A stretch of DNA of 64,000 nucleotides from JAGNRR01 sp965230665 (GCA_965230665.1 CBDDLM010000004.1:2852001-2916000); one strand, 5' to 3'; positions 35,101 through 44,292 are shown, counted from the first letter of the stretch. The notes: generated from the sequence alone by a model not told the origin. Numbers and translations: made by a program.

Positions 35101-35426
35101 GATTAAAGAATTTGGATATTGATGGGCAATTTACATTTAGCAATGTGGTTGATATATACCATAAAGTAGATCAAACCATTTTGCAAGCAATTTACCCAAA
35201 CCCTACGGAGAAAGAAGTTAATCTGAAATTATTATCGGCGAGTTCTGATAATGCTCGTGTCGTTATCAACGACATGTTAGGTCACCAAGTTTTAGTTAAA
35301 GATTATCAAGTTTCCGTAGGCGAACAAGTCATTAATCTAGATGTTAGCAGTTTGGCTGCTGGAAATTATATTATTAGATTATCCAATCAACAAATTACCG
35401 TAAACAGCAAGTTGACGATTCGATAA
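32121..35426 (+). CDS. T9SS-secreted reprolysin-like (M12B) zinc metalloprotease
   Basis: A 1101-residue protein with a signal peptide (residues 1-20). A propeptide precedes the catalytic domain (about 195-410), whose zinc site is HEIAHNFSATH (H334, E335, H338, H344), with STIMAYAF as a Met-turn candidate. Ig-like and PPC-like beta domains follow, with many Ser/Thr/Asn. A type A T9SS sorting domain ends it (AIYPNPTEKEVNLKLL, VINDMLGHQVLVKD, LAAGNYIIRLSN). Predicted to degrade extracellular protein. A terminator follows. Confidence 0.9.
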   Translation: MNKYYLLFALMVFTPFVSISQDRYWKPSERIQSSTKIDMTKLRSYRSFSFSLDKVQSYLSAAPRADKNYKTDVDFKMNIPNPEGELESFQVMEIQVLSDELARQYPSIKTYKILGAHGGTGRMTLSDFGMEVSVNRGEKSYHITAAKQGNAVEHIVYYNKDNKDDVNYHCVTDDLKQELNSFKMAMTPLGDCQLRTYRVAVATTGEYTAWAGGQAGALTNVTTAINNIGDIFEQDATITFTVVSTNAILYTNAASDPFTTTGYPSSTTLNDCHSAITTQLTTAGFDIGHVFHQGGSGGSGLAQLNAVCSSTGKGRAASRSSNPSGSGWERLVAHEIAHNFSATHTMSDGSGGCSGNVTTATAVEIGGGSTIMAYAFCPNASYQNNVDGYFHSTSIAQIVNFSVNNATCALTSSSNNSNPVVTAEGSTFSIPASTPFLLSATGSDPDGDVIVYTWEQYDAVSAATNSFPASTETTGAMFRSYPPSEGGNNRYCPNLGDLVSGTSVAWEVLPSVTRDMNFRVTARDQSLGHGCLATDETTVSTVGSAGPFTVTSQSTATSWTANGTNTATITWNVANTDITPINCSNVDILFSEDGGLTYPHVLLSNTPNDGSESIIIPNLNVCGGRIMVKASNNIFFNINAADIAISTSCAAEGASISPSSNLTAVAGNAALSFTETANYGTALASLSGSLTSTDASSNLTYQNSGNCATAGNSVVYDTYEFEVNVSGTYSFSRTAGDFGTVMNLYSSSYDNNNRCTNFMASSATSTGMSITLGTAINNVDLCAGVKYVMVVSSFSSTLPTLPSSYTITASTVPAGGGLYSAAPSPGAGFSYNYVIVDNNSGLIKEFTNASVDLTNAVQYPAGTYRVYGVSHVSTTSLANLNTTYGGTSFASFQTALLNNTLCANLSSNARNVTVLAAPLPVEMSKLKGTALNGQSVLEWATYQETNTSHFEIQRSANGQDYEKIGEVKAAGNSTERLAYRFVDEQPLGAKNYYRLKNLDIDGQFTFSNVVDIYHKVDQTILQAIYPNPTEKEVNLKLLSASSDNARVVINDMLGHQVLVKDYQVSVGEQVINLDVSSLAAGNYIIRLSNQQITVNSKLTIR

Positions 35427-35445
35427 AAAATGATTTAAATAATAT

Positions 35446-35478
35446 AAAGCCTCAATGCAATTGCATTGAGGCTTTTTT
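35446..35478 (+). terminator. Terminator after the M12B-type protease gene
   Basis: AAAGCCTCAATGCAA pairs perfectly with TTGCATTGAGGCTTT, followed by a T run. The remaining ~230 bases before the OmpA gene show no gene, repeat or clear promoter. Confidence 0.85.
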
Positions 35479-35706
35479 TGTTTAGAATGTGCAGATGATG
35501 ATAATGTAAAGAACAATACAATACCGTTATTTTAAAATCAACGAATTCCTTACGAGTTTAGAGCGTCAACTATATTGCTTTCTTCAGTAAGTTTTATTAA
35601 CTTGAGGGAGTAAAAAATCAAAAACTCGTAGTGTAGTTGGTAAACTAAAAATAAAAGTAGGAGGTCATAAGACTTCTAGAAAAGATTATAAAGCAAAAAA
35701 TAAAAC

Positions 35707-37044
35707 ATGAATAGAATTGTTAGTGTTCTCATATTGGCTATTATCTGTACACAAAGTTTTGGGCAAAAGGCATATTTAAAAATTGAGCAGGATGAGGTTA
35801 AGCAAGGCGATAAAATAAAACTGGCTTATATCACAGAGAGTCCATTAACACCAGATAGCTGGATTGGTCTATACAAAAAAGGCGCTTCTGCTTCTAATAC
35901 AGGTGATGGACGAGTGAGCTATGGTTATGTAAAAGATGCTAAGAGTTTTACAAATAGTTGGAATGCCCCTCCCTTATCTGGTCGGTATGAGTTTAGACTT
36001 ATTAGCCAGAAGAAGCTATTGTTTACCTTACCTTTTGAAGTAATTCCAATTGATGAACGAGAGGTTGAATTAGAACTGCTCACAGAACGTATTTTACCTA
36101 GTCAGGATTTCCGATTTAAAATTAAAACCAGTTTAAAGCTGAATAGAACATCGCGTCTAGGTATTTATAAGTACTCACCAAAGCAGTCCAAAAGTCAAAG
36201 TGGCTATATTACATCTTCATTTTATTATAGTAGAAACAGCGAGAATGTGATGAAAATGAAGGCACCTTCAAAAGAAGGTATTTATGAAATTCGTTTTCAT
36301 GGGTCGAATCGTAAAATATTCATTAAGCGTTTGGTGTTTGTAGTTGGTAACCCTTCCGAGGAAGGTTTGTCCTATAATTTGAATAAAAAAAATTATGCTC
36401 CAGGTGAAAAAATAAAAGTGAACTATACAGGTAATCAAGATTTATTTGAGCGAACTTGGATGGGAACCTTTATTCCAAAACAAGACAAGTATTACCAAAG
36501 GCTCGACTATCGCTTTATAGAAAATAAAATGAAAGGTGTTGTCACTTTCGATGCACCCGTTACAGAAGGGACCTATCAAGTGAGATGGTTTTATGCCGAT
36601 CAAGGTCCACAATTATTAGAGTCACTCCCTTTTGAGGTAAAAGGATCTGTAACTGAGTCCAAAGAATTTAAGAAGGAAAACCTGAAACAACAGCTCGATA
36701 AGACAGGAAAAATTGTCTTGTATGGAATCTATTTTGATTTCAACAAAAGCAGTTTACGCGCTGAATCCAGAATTGTCCTCAAACAACTAGCGGAGCTCTT
36801 AAATACCTTTAAGGACTTTAGGGTGCGTATAGATGGACATACAGATAATGTAGGTACAGAAGCTTATAACCAAAAACTATCCGAGCGGCGAGCAGCGGAG
36901 GTCAAACGGGTATTAATTCAAGATTATAAAGTAGCGGCTGCTCAACTCAGTTCGGCGGGTTATGGAGAATCAAAGCCTATTCATAGTAACGACACTGAAA
37001 AGGGGAGAGCGAAGAATAGGCGTGTAGAAGTGGTGAAGTTATAA
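35707..37044 (+). CDS. OmpA-family protein with three N-terminal beta repeats
   Basis: A 445-residue envelope protein with a signal peptide (residues 1-19, ending SFGQ). Residues 22-318 contain three related ~95-residue beta domains. Each has a GDKIKLAY/GEKIKVNY-like strand, a W(I/M)G or LGIYK turn and a closing G-x-Y-E/Q-x-R strand. The C-terminal OmpA domain (about 335-445) has YFDFNKSSLRAES, DGHTDNVG and NRRVEVV, which bind peptidoglycan. It probably links outer membrane or surface structures to the wall. Confidence 0.87.
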   Translation: MNRIVSVLILAIICTQSFGQKAYLKIEQDEVKQGDKIKLAYITESPLTPDSWIGLYKKGASASNTGDGRVSYGYVKDAKSFTNSWNAPPLSGRYEFRLISQKKLLFTLPFEVIPIDEREVELELLTERILPSQDFRFKIKTSLKLNRTSRLGIYKYSPKQSKSQSGYITSSFYYSRNSENVMKMKAPSKEGIYEIRFHGSNRKIFIKRLVFVVGNPSEEGLSYNLNKKNYAPGEKIKVNYTGNQDLFERTWMGTFIPKQDKYYQRLDYRFIENKMKGVVTFDAPVTEGTYQVRWFYADQGPQLLESLPFEVKGSVTESKEFKKENLKQQLDKTGKIVLYGIYFDFNKSSLRAESRIVLKQLAELLNTFKDFRVRIDGHTDNVGTEAYNQKLSERRAAEVKRVLIQDYKVAAAQLSSAGYGESKPIHSNDTEKGRAKNRRVEVVKL

Positions 37045-37157
37045 GCCCTTTAGATTAAGGGAGGCGGCAACATTTTATCCGAAAAAAGGTTAAAGTAATT
37101 GAATAAAATAAGTTGAGTTCTAAAACCAGAGTTCAGCTAAATGAGTATTTTTATATC

Positions 37158-37613
37158 ATGAGAAAAGTAACCAACCACTTATGTATACTTCTTACAATAT
37201 GTGGTACATTATTTATGAGCGGCTGCGGAAAAAAAGGTTGTACAGATCGTGATGCAAGCAACTATAGTGCGAGCGCAAAAAGAGATAATGAAACATGTCG
37301 GTACGAGGGGTCCGTGGTGTTTTGGGTAAGTCAATCATCTGCGCAACAAATGCTAAACGATAATATTCAAAGTTTGGTTGTTTATCTTGATGGAGATGTT
37401 GTAGGTACCATTAGTAATACTGGGCAAACCTTTACAGCTGCACCGGCTTGTGGAGAAGCTAATGCAATTACGGTAACGCAAGATCTGTTTAGCGCTAAAA
37501 CTAAAGCCTTGACTTATAGGGTGCTGGATGATCAAAGTGTGAAAAGATGGGCAGGTGTGGTTACCCTAAATGGTAATCAGTGTGAGCAGTTTGAGTTGGT
37601 GTATTATCCATAG
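37158..37613 (+). CDS. Small Cys-rich lipoprotein of unknown function
   Basis: From the ATG at 37158 the protein has 151 residues and a lipobox (MRKVTNHLCILLTICGTLFM, then SGC). Next is GKKGCTDRDASNYSASAKRDNETCRYEG, a short Cys pattern like the CTD-x-A-x-NY(n)-C repeats seen in Bacteroidota surface proteins. A beta-rich domain with two more Cys follows (ACGEAN, GNQCEQFELVY). An earlier start at 37113 would bury the signal. Function is unknown. Confidence 0.7.
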   Translation: MRKVTNHLCILLTICGTLFMSGCGKKGCTDRDASNYSASAKRDNETCRYEGSVVFWVSQSSAQQMLNDNIQSLVVYLDGDVVGTISNTGQTFTAAPACGEANAITVTQDLFSAKTKALTYRVLDDQSVKRWAGVVTLNGNQCEQFELVYYP

Positions 37614-37654
37614 ATAGATACCTAAGTATTAGAAAAGGTGACGTTAAAGAACAC

Positions 37655-38116
37655 TTACACCCCAACCATACTTTCTTTAATTACACCCATTACAAATACA
37701 GATTGGATGTTTCCTACATTTTCGGCTTGTGAAAGTTTATTTACATGAAAATCATAATAGGAGTCCATATCTGAACCTACAACCTTTAGCATAAAATCAA
37801 AATCTCCACTAATGCTATAGCATTCGATGACCTCGGGTAATGCTAGAATACTCTTTATAAATTTGGCCCCTTTGGTTTTGTTGTGCTCTTTGAGTGAAAC
37901 ATAGCAAATCACCATAAGACCTTTACCTAGTTTTCGTCGATCAAGACGGGTCGTATAGCGTTGAATGATACCACTTTTTTCTAGCCGTTTAATTCGATCA
38001 TGGGTGGGAGAAGGGCTTAAGTGAACTTGTTTTGAGATGTCACTAATCGTGGCCTTTGCATTCTGCTGTAGCATACGCAGTATCGCTAAATCTTTTTCGT
38101 CTAATTTAATTTCCAT
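37655..38116 (-). CDS. Lrp/AsnC-family transcriptional regulator
   Basis: A 153-residue protein of normal Lrp length. The N-terminal winged helix (about 1-60) has DEKDLAILRMLQQNAKATIS and KQVHLSPSPTHDRIKRLEKSG. The C-terminal RAM domain (about 68-150) has VICYVSLKEHN, ECYSISGDFDFMLKV and VFVMGVIKES, and binds an amino-acid effector. It is divergent from ahcY with 259 bases between them, which include an inverted repeat (38165-38214), so it could regulate itself or ahcY. Confidence 0.93.
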   Translation of the reverse strand: MEIKLDEKDLAILRMLQQNAKATISDISKQVHLSPSPTHDRIKRLEKSGIIQRYTTRLDRRKLGKGLMVICYVSLKEHNKTKGAKFIKSILALPEVIECYSISGDFDFMLKVVGSDMDSYYDFHVNKLSQAENVGNIQSVFVMGVIKESMVGV

Positions 38117-38164
38117 ATACTTTATTTAAGGATTCAGTAAGTTAAGTCTTATGCTCTTTTCTTT

Positions 38165-38214
38165 ATTCGATCAGATCATATTGGCATTCTTGATGTTCAT
38201 TTAAATGATCGAAT
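38165..38214. repeat. Inverted repeat between lrp-type gene and ahcY
   Basis: ATTCGATCA (38165-38173) and TGATCGAAT (38206-38214) are perfect 9-bp inverted arms, 32 bases apart. They could be an operator pair for the Lrp protein or the base of an RNA stem. No S-adenosylhomocysteine riboswitch consensus was recognised. Confidence 0.4.
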
Positions 38215-38347
38215 TTGGTTGTTCAGTTATTTTTTCGGTTTAATGGGTGTAAATAGGCTAAATGTTTATAATTTATCTGATTTTATTTAATAAATATAGG
38301 TAAAATACTGATTATTTTAATTATTTCAGAAAAATATACGCCTATCG

Positions 38348-38355
38348 TACCTTTG
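38348..38355 (+). promoter_or_regulatory. -7 box of ahcY
   Basis: TACCTTTG matches TAnnTTTG, 20 bases before the ATG. TTTC at 38325-38328 is a near-consensus -33 element with a 19-base spacer. Confidence 0.6.
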
Positions 38356-38375
38356 TACAATAAAATTTATTTTAA

Positions 38376-39704
38376 ATGTCAACAGAAGTAAAATCAAACA
38401 TTGATTTCGACCTAAAGTATAAGGTTAAAGATATTTCCCTAGCAGATTGGGGAAGAAAAGAAATAAAACTAGCAGAGGCTGAAATGCCTGGTTTAATGTC
38501 ATTAAGAGAAGAGTATAAAGGTCAAAAGCCTTTAGCAGGTGCGCGTATTGCAGGTTGTTTGCACATGACGATTCAAACAGCTGTGTTAATCGAAACCTTA
38601 GTGGACTTAGGTGCTGAGGTAAAATGGAGCTCTTGTAATATTTTTTCTACACAAGATCAAGCGGCTGCAGCCATTGCAGAAGCAGGTGTGGGTGTTTATG
38701 CTTGGAAGGGTCAAACACAAGAAGAAGCAGATTGGTGCATTGCGCAAACGTTGTTCTTTGGTAGTGCTGATAAACCGTTAAACTTAATCTTAGATGATGG
38801 TGGTGATTTAACGAATATGGTATTCGATGAGTTTCCTGAATTAGTAGCAGGAATCAAAGGTTTGAGTGAAGAAACCACTACAGGAGTCCATCGTTTAGTT
38901 GAGCGTATGAATAATGGTACTTTGCCAATACCTGCAATTAACGTTAATGATTCTGTAACCAAATCTAAGTTTGATAACAAATATGGTTGCCGTGAGAGTT
39001 GTGTTGACGCAATTCGTCGTGCCACTGATATTATGATGGCTGGTAAAGTTGCTGTTGTAGGTGGTTATGGAGATGTTGGTAAAGGAAGTGCTGCTAGTTT
39101 GGCAAGTGCTGGTTGTCGTGTAATTGTTACAGAAATCGATCCAATTTGTGCATTACAAGCGGCCATGGAAGGTTTTGAGGTAAAGAAAATGGACGACGCA
39201 ATTAAAGAAGCTGATATCGTAGTTACAGCGAGTGGATGTAAAGATTTGATTCAAGGGAAGCACTTTGAAAATATGAAAGACAAAACAATTGTTTGTAATA
39301 TTGGCCACTTTGATAATGAAATTGACATGGCTTGGTTAAACGATAACCATGGTAATACAAAAGATACTATTAAGCCACAGGTTGACAAGTATACTGTAAA
39401 TGGTAAGGATATTATCGTACTGGCTGAGGGGCGTTTAGTAAACTTAGGTTGTGCTACAGGTCACCCAAGTTTTGTAATGAGTAACTCTTTTACAAACCAA
39501 ACATTAGCTCAATTAGAACTTTGGAATAATACAGATAACTATAAAAATGAAGTATATGTATTACCAAAGCATTTGGACGAAAAAGTAGCAAGCTTACACT
39601 TAGCTAAAATTGGTGTTGAGTTAGACGAGTTAACACAAGACCAAGCTGACTATTTGGGAATACCTAAAAATGGTCCTTATAAGCCAGAGGCATATAGATA
39701 CTAA
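38376..39704 (+). CDS. ahcY: Adenosylhomocysteinase
   Basis: A 442-residue NAD-dependent enzyme that splits S-adenosylhomocysteine to adenosine and homocysteine in the methyl cycle. Signatures are the N-terminal DISLADWGRKEI and MTIQTAVLIETL, WSSCNIFSTQDQAAAAIA, DDGGDLTN, the NAD-binding GGYGDVGKGSAASL, NIGHFDNEID and the C-terminal PKNGPYKPEAYRY. Length is normal. It is monocistronic, with its own promoter and terminator. Confidence 0.97.
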   Translation: MSTEVKSNIDFDLKYKVKDISLADWGRKEIKLAEAEMPGLMSLREEYKGQKPLAGARIAGCLHMTIQTAVLIETLVDLGAEVKWSSCNIFSTQDQAAAAIAEAGVGVYAWKGQTQEEADWCIAQTLFFGSADKPLNLILDDGGDLTNMVFDEFPELVAGIKGLSEETTTGVHRLVERMNNGTLPIPAINVNDSVTKSKFDNKYGCRESCVDAIRRATDIMMAGKVAVVGGYGDVGKGSAASLASAGCRVIVTEIDPICALQAAMEGFEVKKMDDAIKEADIVVTASGCKDLIQGKHFENMKDKTIVCNIGHFDNEIDMAWLNDNHGNTKDTIKPQVDKYTVNGKDIIVLAEGRLVNLGCATGHPSFVMSNSFTNQTLAQLELWNNTDNYKNEVYVLPKHLDEKVASLHLAKIGVELDELTQDQADYLGIPKNGPYKPEAYRY

Positions 39705-39723
39705 TAGGAATATTATTTAAAGC

Positions 39724-39752
39724 AAAGGCCGTCTATTTGACGGCCTTTTTTA
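39724..39752. terminator. Terminator between ahcY and the convergent gene
   Basis: AAAGGCCGTC TATTT GACGGCCTTTTTT is a strong stem followed by a T run. The stop codon of the minus-strand gene lies inside its T tract. Confidence 0.85.
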
Positions 39753-40586
39753 TTGCTCACAAAACTCAAGCAGTTCTGAGCCTCGATCAAGTATAGCATC
39801 GGATGGATTGATATGGCTGCGAAATAGGAAGGGTTCTTTGCGCCAATAGCGAAATTTTGTAAGTACACCTTCCTTATAATAGAAGGAATAATTTTCTGCT
39901 CCCGCGGAAGTTATTCTTTCGCCATATAAGTAATCTCCTTTTAGGAGGCCACTATGTTTTACAGAATCCGCTAGTGTACCATGTAAATTGACCTCAGCTA
40001 GGCGTCCATGCTCAAATTGTTCTACCACAGTCGCTTTGTGTGCTCTAAAGGAATAGACAATACCATTCAATAGTCCAGAAGGTGTAAACCGATATAGAAA
40101 AGCATGATCTCCTTTAAAGGGAAGCTCATCAAGACAAGGGCTATATTCTAGGATATGTCCAGCGGTGTCTAACAAGAAATAGTCTATAACCTTATTATTA
40201 TGGTAGTTTAATAATCTATAGCGCGTTGGCTTAAATTCATAGTCGCAATACAAACCATTTTTTTTACCATTTTTAAAGGTGATTTTTTCTATTGGCTTTC
40301 CGTTAATTGTAATCTGATAGACATCATCAGGTATGGAAGGTTTGAATTCGTAGTAGAGGTAAATATGCGAAACATGTCCTATGTCACCATTTGCACGTCT
40401 CTTTAAGCTTAGTAAGGCAGTATCTGCTTTATTATTAAATCTGTAAAAGTCTGTGTAAAAACGTTGTCCTTGGTATATGACCCACTTTTTAGTCTTTGTT
40501 AATTCTACACTTTTAACCGTTTGGGCAGATGTGAAAACAGATAAAAAAAATAATGGAAATAGTAAGCCCCGTCTAATAACGGTCAT
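39750..40586 (-). CDS. Exported protein of unknown function
   Basis: From the ATG at 40586 the protein has 278 residues and a signal peptide (MTVIRRGLLFPLFFLSVFTS, then AQ). Upstream ATG/TTG codons at 40610 and 40613 are alternatives. The body has repeated short strands with Gly and aromatic residues (FKNGKKNGLYCDYEF, SGLLNGIVYSFR, KGDYLYGERITSAG), somewhat like MORN-type repeats, but the match is weak. No family assigned. It is divergent from the S8 protease. Confidence 0.6.
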   Translation of the reverse strand: MTVIRRGLLFPLFFLSVFTSAQTVKSVELTKTKKWVIYQGQRFYTDFYRFNNKADTALLSLKRRANGDIGHVSHIYLYYEFKPSIPDDVYQITINGKPIEKITFKNGKKNGLYCDYEFKPTRYRLLNYHNNKVIDYFLLDTAGHILEYSPCLDELPFKGDHAFLYRFTPSGLLNGIVYSFRAHKATVVEQFEHGRLAEVNLHGTLADSVKHSGLLKGDYLYGERITSAGAENYSFYYKEGVLTKFRYWRKEPFLFRSHINPSDAILDRGSELLEFCEQ

Positions 40587-40671
40587 CTTTAGGAATTTTT
40601 GATAATCCATCAATTTTTTTCTTCTTTAATCTCTGTTTTATCAGTATTTTTAAAGTTAAGAAAATATATCC

Positions 40672-43600
40672 ATGAAACAGATTTTGACCTTAATCCTTTG
40701 TTTTTTCGTTCTATCTACTTCGGCTCAAAAAATTCATTTTACCTCAGGTGATTATGAGTTTCAACCCAATGCTGAAAATTTTAATGCCTTAGATTGGACG
40801 TCTTCTACTTTTAATGGCAAAAAATATGCAATAGTACAGTTTAATAAAAGTACTTCTCAGGCTGAAAGAGCGTCTATTCAAGCTCAAACAGGCATTCTTT
40901 TCTTTGACTATATTCCACGATATGCTTTTATAGCCGCTATCCCAAATACAGTTACAAGTTTATCGCAGTATGATGTTAAATCGGTAACACCGTATAAGGC
41001 TGAATACAAAATGAATCACCAATTGGTAGAACGTCCTTTACCCGATTGGACTAAATTAGGAGGTACGAAAATACAAATTGATGTAACGTTTCATAATGAT
41101 GTTTATAAATCTATGGTTGAATACCAAGTGGCAAATTTGGGTATGGAAATCCAAAAGTGGGAATTGGACAATCTAGCGATCTTAACACTGGATGTGAATC
41201 AACTAAGTGTATTGGCTGAAAAGCCATATGTAAAATACATGCAACCTACTTCTGCACCTGGTGTCATTGAGAATGACCAAGGTCGTACAAATCATAGAAC
41301 AAATGTTTTAGATGCAGAGTATTTAGCAGGTCGTCATTTTATTGGCAATGGTATTACCGTGTCTATGGGTGATGATGGTAATGTGGGACCACATATTGAT
41401 TTCCAAGGTCGTTTGACCAATTTAGGTGCTGGTATGGGTGGAGATCATGGTGACCATGTATTAGGTATTGTAGCTGGTGCGGGTAATCAAGATCCTACCA
41501 CGAGAGGAAATGCAGCAGGTGCCGATGTACTTTCTTATAATGGATATGGAAATATTTCTAATGCCACAACAGATTATAGCACCCGCGGTGTTCGAATTAC
41601 GACGAACTCTTTAGGGCAGGGGTGTAATAGTGGTTATAACAACAATGCTCGTACACAGGATCAAAGAATTCTTGCTAATCGTTCTTTAATGTCTGTTCAT
41701 TCTTCTGGTAATAGCGGAACATCGAGCTGTGGTTTTGTCAATGGTTACTATGTAATTACAGGTGGTTATAAAGCAGGGAAGAACTGTTTAGCAACTGGAA
41801 ACTTACGTAAAGATGATCAATTGGCCGGGTCAAGTAGTAGAGGTCCTGCACGTGATGGTCGTATCAAGCCAGATTTATGTGCTGTAGGTTCTAGTGTATA
41901 TTCTACAGCGCCTGGCGATTCTTACTCTTTCAAAAGTGGGACTTCAATGGCCTGTCCAGGTTTGTCAGGAACATTAGCTTCACTTTGGGAGGCTTACAAA
42001 GTAACGCATGCAGGACAAGATCCATATTCTGCTATAATGAAAGGAATTGCTTTAAACACAGCAGACGACCTTGGCCGTCCTGGTCCAGACTTTCAGTTTG
42101 GTTGGGGTAGAATCAACGCACGTAGAGCCTTACAGGTAATTGATAGTAATCATTTTGTGCTTGACACGATTATGAATACTCAAACAAAAACTTTAAACGT
42201 TACTGTGCCACCAAATATGGCGCAGGTGAAGTTTATGATTTATTGGCATGATCCTGCAGGTGCTGCCAATGCGGCAATTCCATTAGTAAATGATTTAAAT
42301 ATGGTGGCCATTGCTCCAAATACATTTAATTATCAACCTTGGGTACTAGATTACTCTCAGAATACAGCTTCGCTTTCTGCGAATGCGGTAAGGGATCGAG
42401 ACAGTGTGAACAATGCAGAGCAAGTAACTGTAAAGAATCCACAACCTGGTGTATGGCAAATTCAAGTAGAAGGTTATGATGTACCAAGTGGTCCTCAGTC
42501 CTACGTATTGGTTTATTACTTTGAACCAAGAGGAATCACTCTTACTTACCCTCAAGGAGGGGAGCATTTTAATGCAGGTCAGTCAGAACGTGTACGTTGG
42601 GATGCAAACGACATTAATGCACCCATTACGTTGGAGTATTCGAGTGATAATGGGTTAAATTGGAATACTATTTCCAGTACGATAGCCTCTGATCAACGTT
42701 ACTATGATTGGACGCCACCAGCATCTTTAGCAACAGGAGAAATGCTTATGCGTGTATCACGCGGTACTGAAGTAGATCAGAGTGATGCACCATTTACTGT
42801 ATTCGAGCAGGTACAAAATGTTATGGTCGATACTGCTTGCCCAACCCAATTTCATTTAACTTGGGATGCTGTACCAGGTGCCTCTGATTACAATGTTTAT
42901 CAATTAGGGGCTAAGTACATGGACTCTGTAGGTAACTCAACAACGAATGATATTTATCTCAGTACAGGAGTAAATACAACAAATACGTTTTATTTCGCCG
43001 TGCGTGCTAATATTGCTTCGAATGGTGCCAAGGGAAGAAGAAGTTTGGCCTATAGAAAGCAACCAGGTCAGGTAAATTGTGGTGATGACCTAGTCAATGT
43101 AAGAACTGAAATGCCTTTCTATGAAGCCTATGATTGTGCCCCACTTACAAATGTTCCTGTTACAATAACGGTTAGAAACCAAAGCTTAACTGGAGCAACA
43201 ATTTCTAATATACCCGTTAGCTTTGATGTAAACGGTATAACGGTTACAAACGAGGTGATTAATGTTTCTCTGCAACCGAACGATTCAGTTGTTTATACAT
43301 TTAATACTCCGGCTTCCTTTGTTGCTGCAGGTTCGTATCATGTAAGAACTCGTTGTAATCATCAGTATGATGGTTTTGATCAAAACGATACGACATCAAG
43401 ATTTATGAATGTGATTAATGTAGCTATTGCGCCACCACCTTTAGTTCAAGACTTTGAAGGAACTTACGTACCCTTAAATTGGCAAAGTGAAAATCCGGAC
43501 AACGGTATTCCATGGCAGAAAACATTTGTATTAAGTGGTGCTGTTCAAGGTAATTCGCACGCAGCTTACATGGATTTCTATAATTATGGAAGTCGCGGTG

Positions 43601-44241
43601 AACAAGATATTCTTGAAAGCCCAGTAGTTGATCTTACTAATGTTACGAATGATTCAGTAGTATTGACATTTGATGTTTCACATGCACAACGTATCGGTAG
43701 TGAGGATAGGTTACAGGTCTTGATGTCTGATGATTGTGGTCAAACTTGGAATCCTACAGGTTATGATAAAGGAGGTGGTACATTGGCAACTACGGTATCG
43801 TCTAATACAATATTCTCTCCAACTATTCCAGGTGAATGGCGCAATGAGCGTATTGATCTAACGCCACATAAAGGCAAAGAGCTTTTGTTTAGATTTATTG
43901 GAATAAACGATAATGGTAATAACCTTTACCTAGATAATATTAATATTATGTTGAAGGACGCGGCTCCTTTGGGTGTTGATAATTGGGAAAAAAATAAATA
44001 TACTATTTATCCAAACCCAAGTGATGGGAAGTATACTTTGAAAACTAGGTTAGACCGTTCTACACAATTATTATATTCGATAAAGGACCTTAACGGTAAA
44101 ACAATTTCTAGGTCTAAACTCAATTTACATGCTGGGGAAACGCATTCAGCTATTGATATTACCTATTTGCCTAATGGTGTGTATATGTTGCAATTATTTG
44201 ATGGCAGCAAAACAGAGGTAATTCGCCTTACGAAAAAATAA
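40672..44241 (+). CDS. T9SS-secreted subtilisin-like (S8) serine protease
   Basis: A 1189-residue protein with a signal peptide (residues 1-19). After a ~200-residue propeptide region comes an S8 domain with the full triad: D234 (VSMGDDGN), H259 (GDHGDHVLG) and S425 (SGTSMACPG), with oxyanion N347 (SSGNSG). Beta domains follow (PPC-like, Ig-like, and a MAM/jelly-roll-like region with VVDLTNVTNDSVVLTFDV). A type A sorting domain ends it (TIYPNPSDGKYTLKTRL, LPNGVYMLQLFDG). Predicted extracellular protease. Confidence 0.92.
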   Translation: MKQILTLILCFFVLSTSAQKIHFTSGDYEFQPNAENFNALDWTSSTFNGKKYAIVQFNKSTSQAERASIQAQTGILFFDYIPRYAFIAAIPNTVTSLSQYDVKSVTPYKAEYKMNHQLVERPLPDWTKLGGTKIQIDVTFHNDVYKSMVEYQVANLGMEIQKWELDNLAILTLDVNQLSVLAEKPYVKYMQPTSAPGVIENDQGRTNHRTNVLDAEYLAGRHFIGNGITVSMGDDGNVGPHIDFQGRLTNLGAGMGGDHGDHVLGIVAGAGNQDPTTRGNAAGADVLSYNGYGNISNATTDYSTRGVRITTNSLGQGCNSGYNNNARTQDQRILANRSLMSVHSSGNSGTSSCGFVNGYYVITGGYKAGKNCLATGNLRKDDQLAGSSSRGPARDGRIKPDLCAVGSSVYSTAPGDSYSFKSGTSMACPGLSGTLASLWEAYKVTHAGQDPYSAIMKGIALNTADDLGRPGPDFQFGWGRINARRALQVIDSNHFVLDTIMNTQTKTLNVTVPPNMAQVKFMIYWHDPAGAANAAIPLVNDLNMVAIAPNTFNYQPWVLDYSQNTASLSANAVRDRDSVNNAEQVTVKNPQPGVWQIQVEGYDVPSGPQSYVLVYYFEPRGITLTYPQGGEHFNAGQSERVRWDANDINAPITLEYSSDNGLNWNTISSTIASDQRYYDWTPPASLATGEMLMRVSRGTEVDQSDAPFTVFEQVQNVMVDTACPTQFHLTWDAVPGASDYNVYQLGAKYMDSVGNSTTNDIYLSTGVNTTNTFYFAVRANIASNGAKGRRSLAYRKQPGQVNCGDDLVNVRTEMPFYEAYDCAPLTNVPVTITVRNQSLTGATISNIPVSFDVNGITVTNEVINVSLQPNDSVVYTFNTPASFVAAGSYHVRTRCNHQYDGFDQNDTTSRFMNVINVAIAPPPLVQDFEGTYVPLNWQSENPDNGIPWQKTFVLSGAVQGNSHAAYMDFYNYGSRGEQDILESPVVDLTNVTNDSVVLTFDVSHAQRIGSEDRLQVLMSDDCGQTWNPTGYDKGGGTLATTVSSNTIFSPTIPGEWRNERIDLTPHKGKELLFRFIGINDNGNNLYLDNINIMLKDAAPLGVDNWEKNKYTIYPNPSDGKYTLKTRLDRSTQLLYSIKDLNGKTISRSKLNLHAGETHSAIDITYLPNGVYMLQLFDGSKTEVIRLTKK

Positions 44242-44264
44242 ACCTTTGTAGAGTTTATTGATAG

Positions 44265-44290
44265 AAAAGACCTCCAGCGGAGGTCTTTTT
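44265..44290. terminator. Terminator after the S8 protease gene
   Basis: AAAAGACCTCC AGC GGAGGTCTTTTT is a perfect 11-bp stem with A and T tracts, so it can work in both directions. Confidence 0.88.
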
Positions 44291-44292
44291 CT

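Noticed and set aside
38117..38375. SAH or SAM riboswitch upstream of ahcY
   Set aside because: No consensus core was recognisable; only a simple inverted repeat and a standard promoter were seen.
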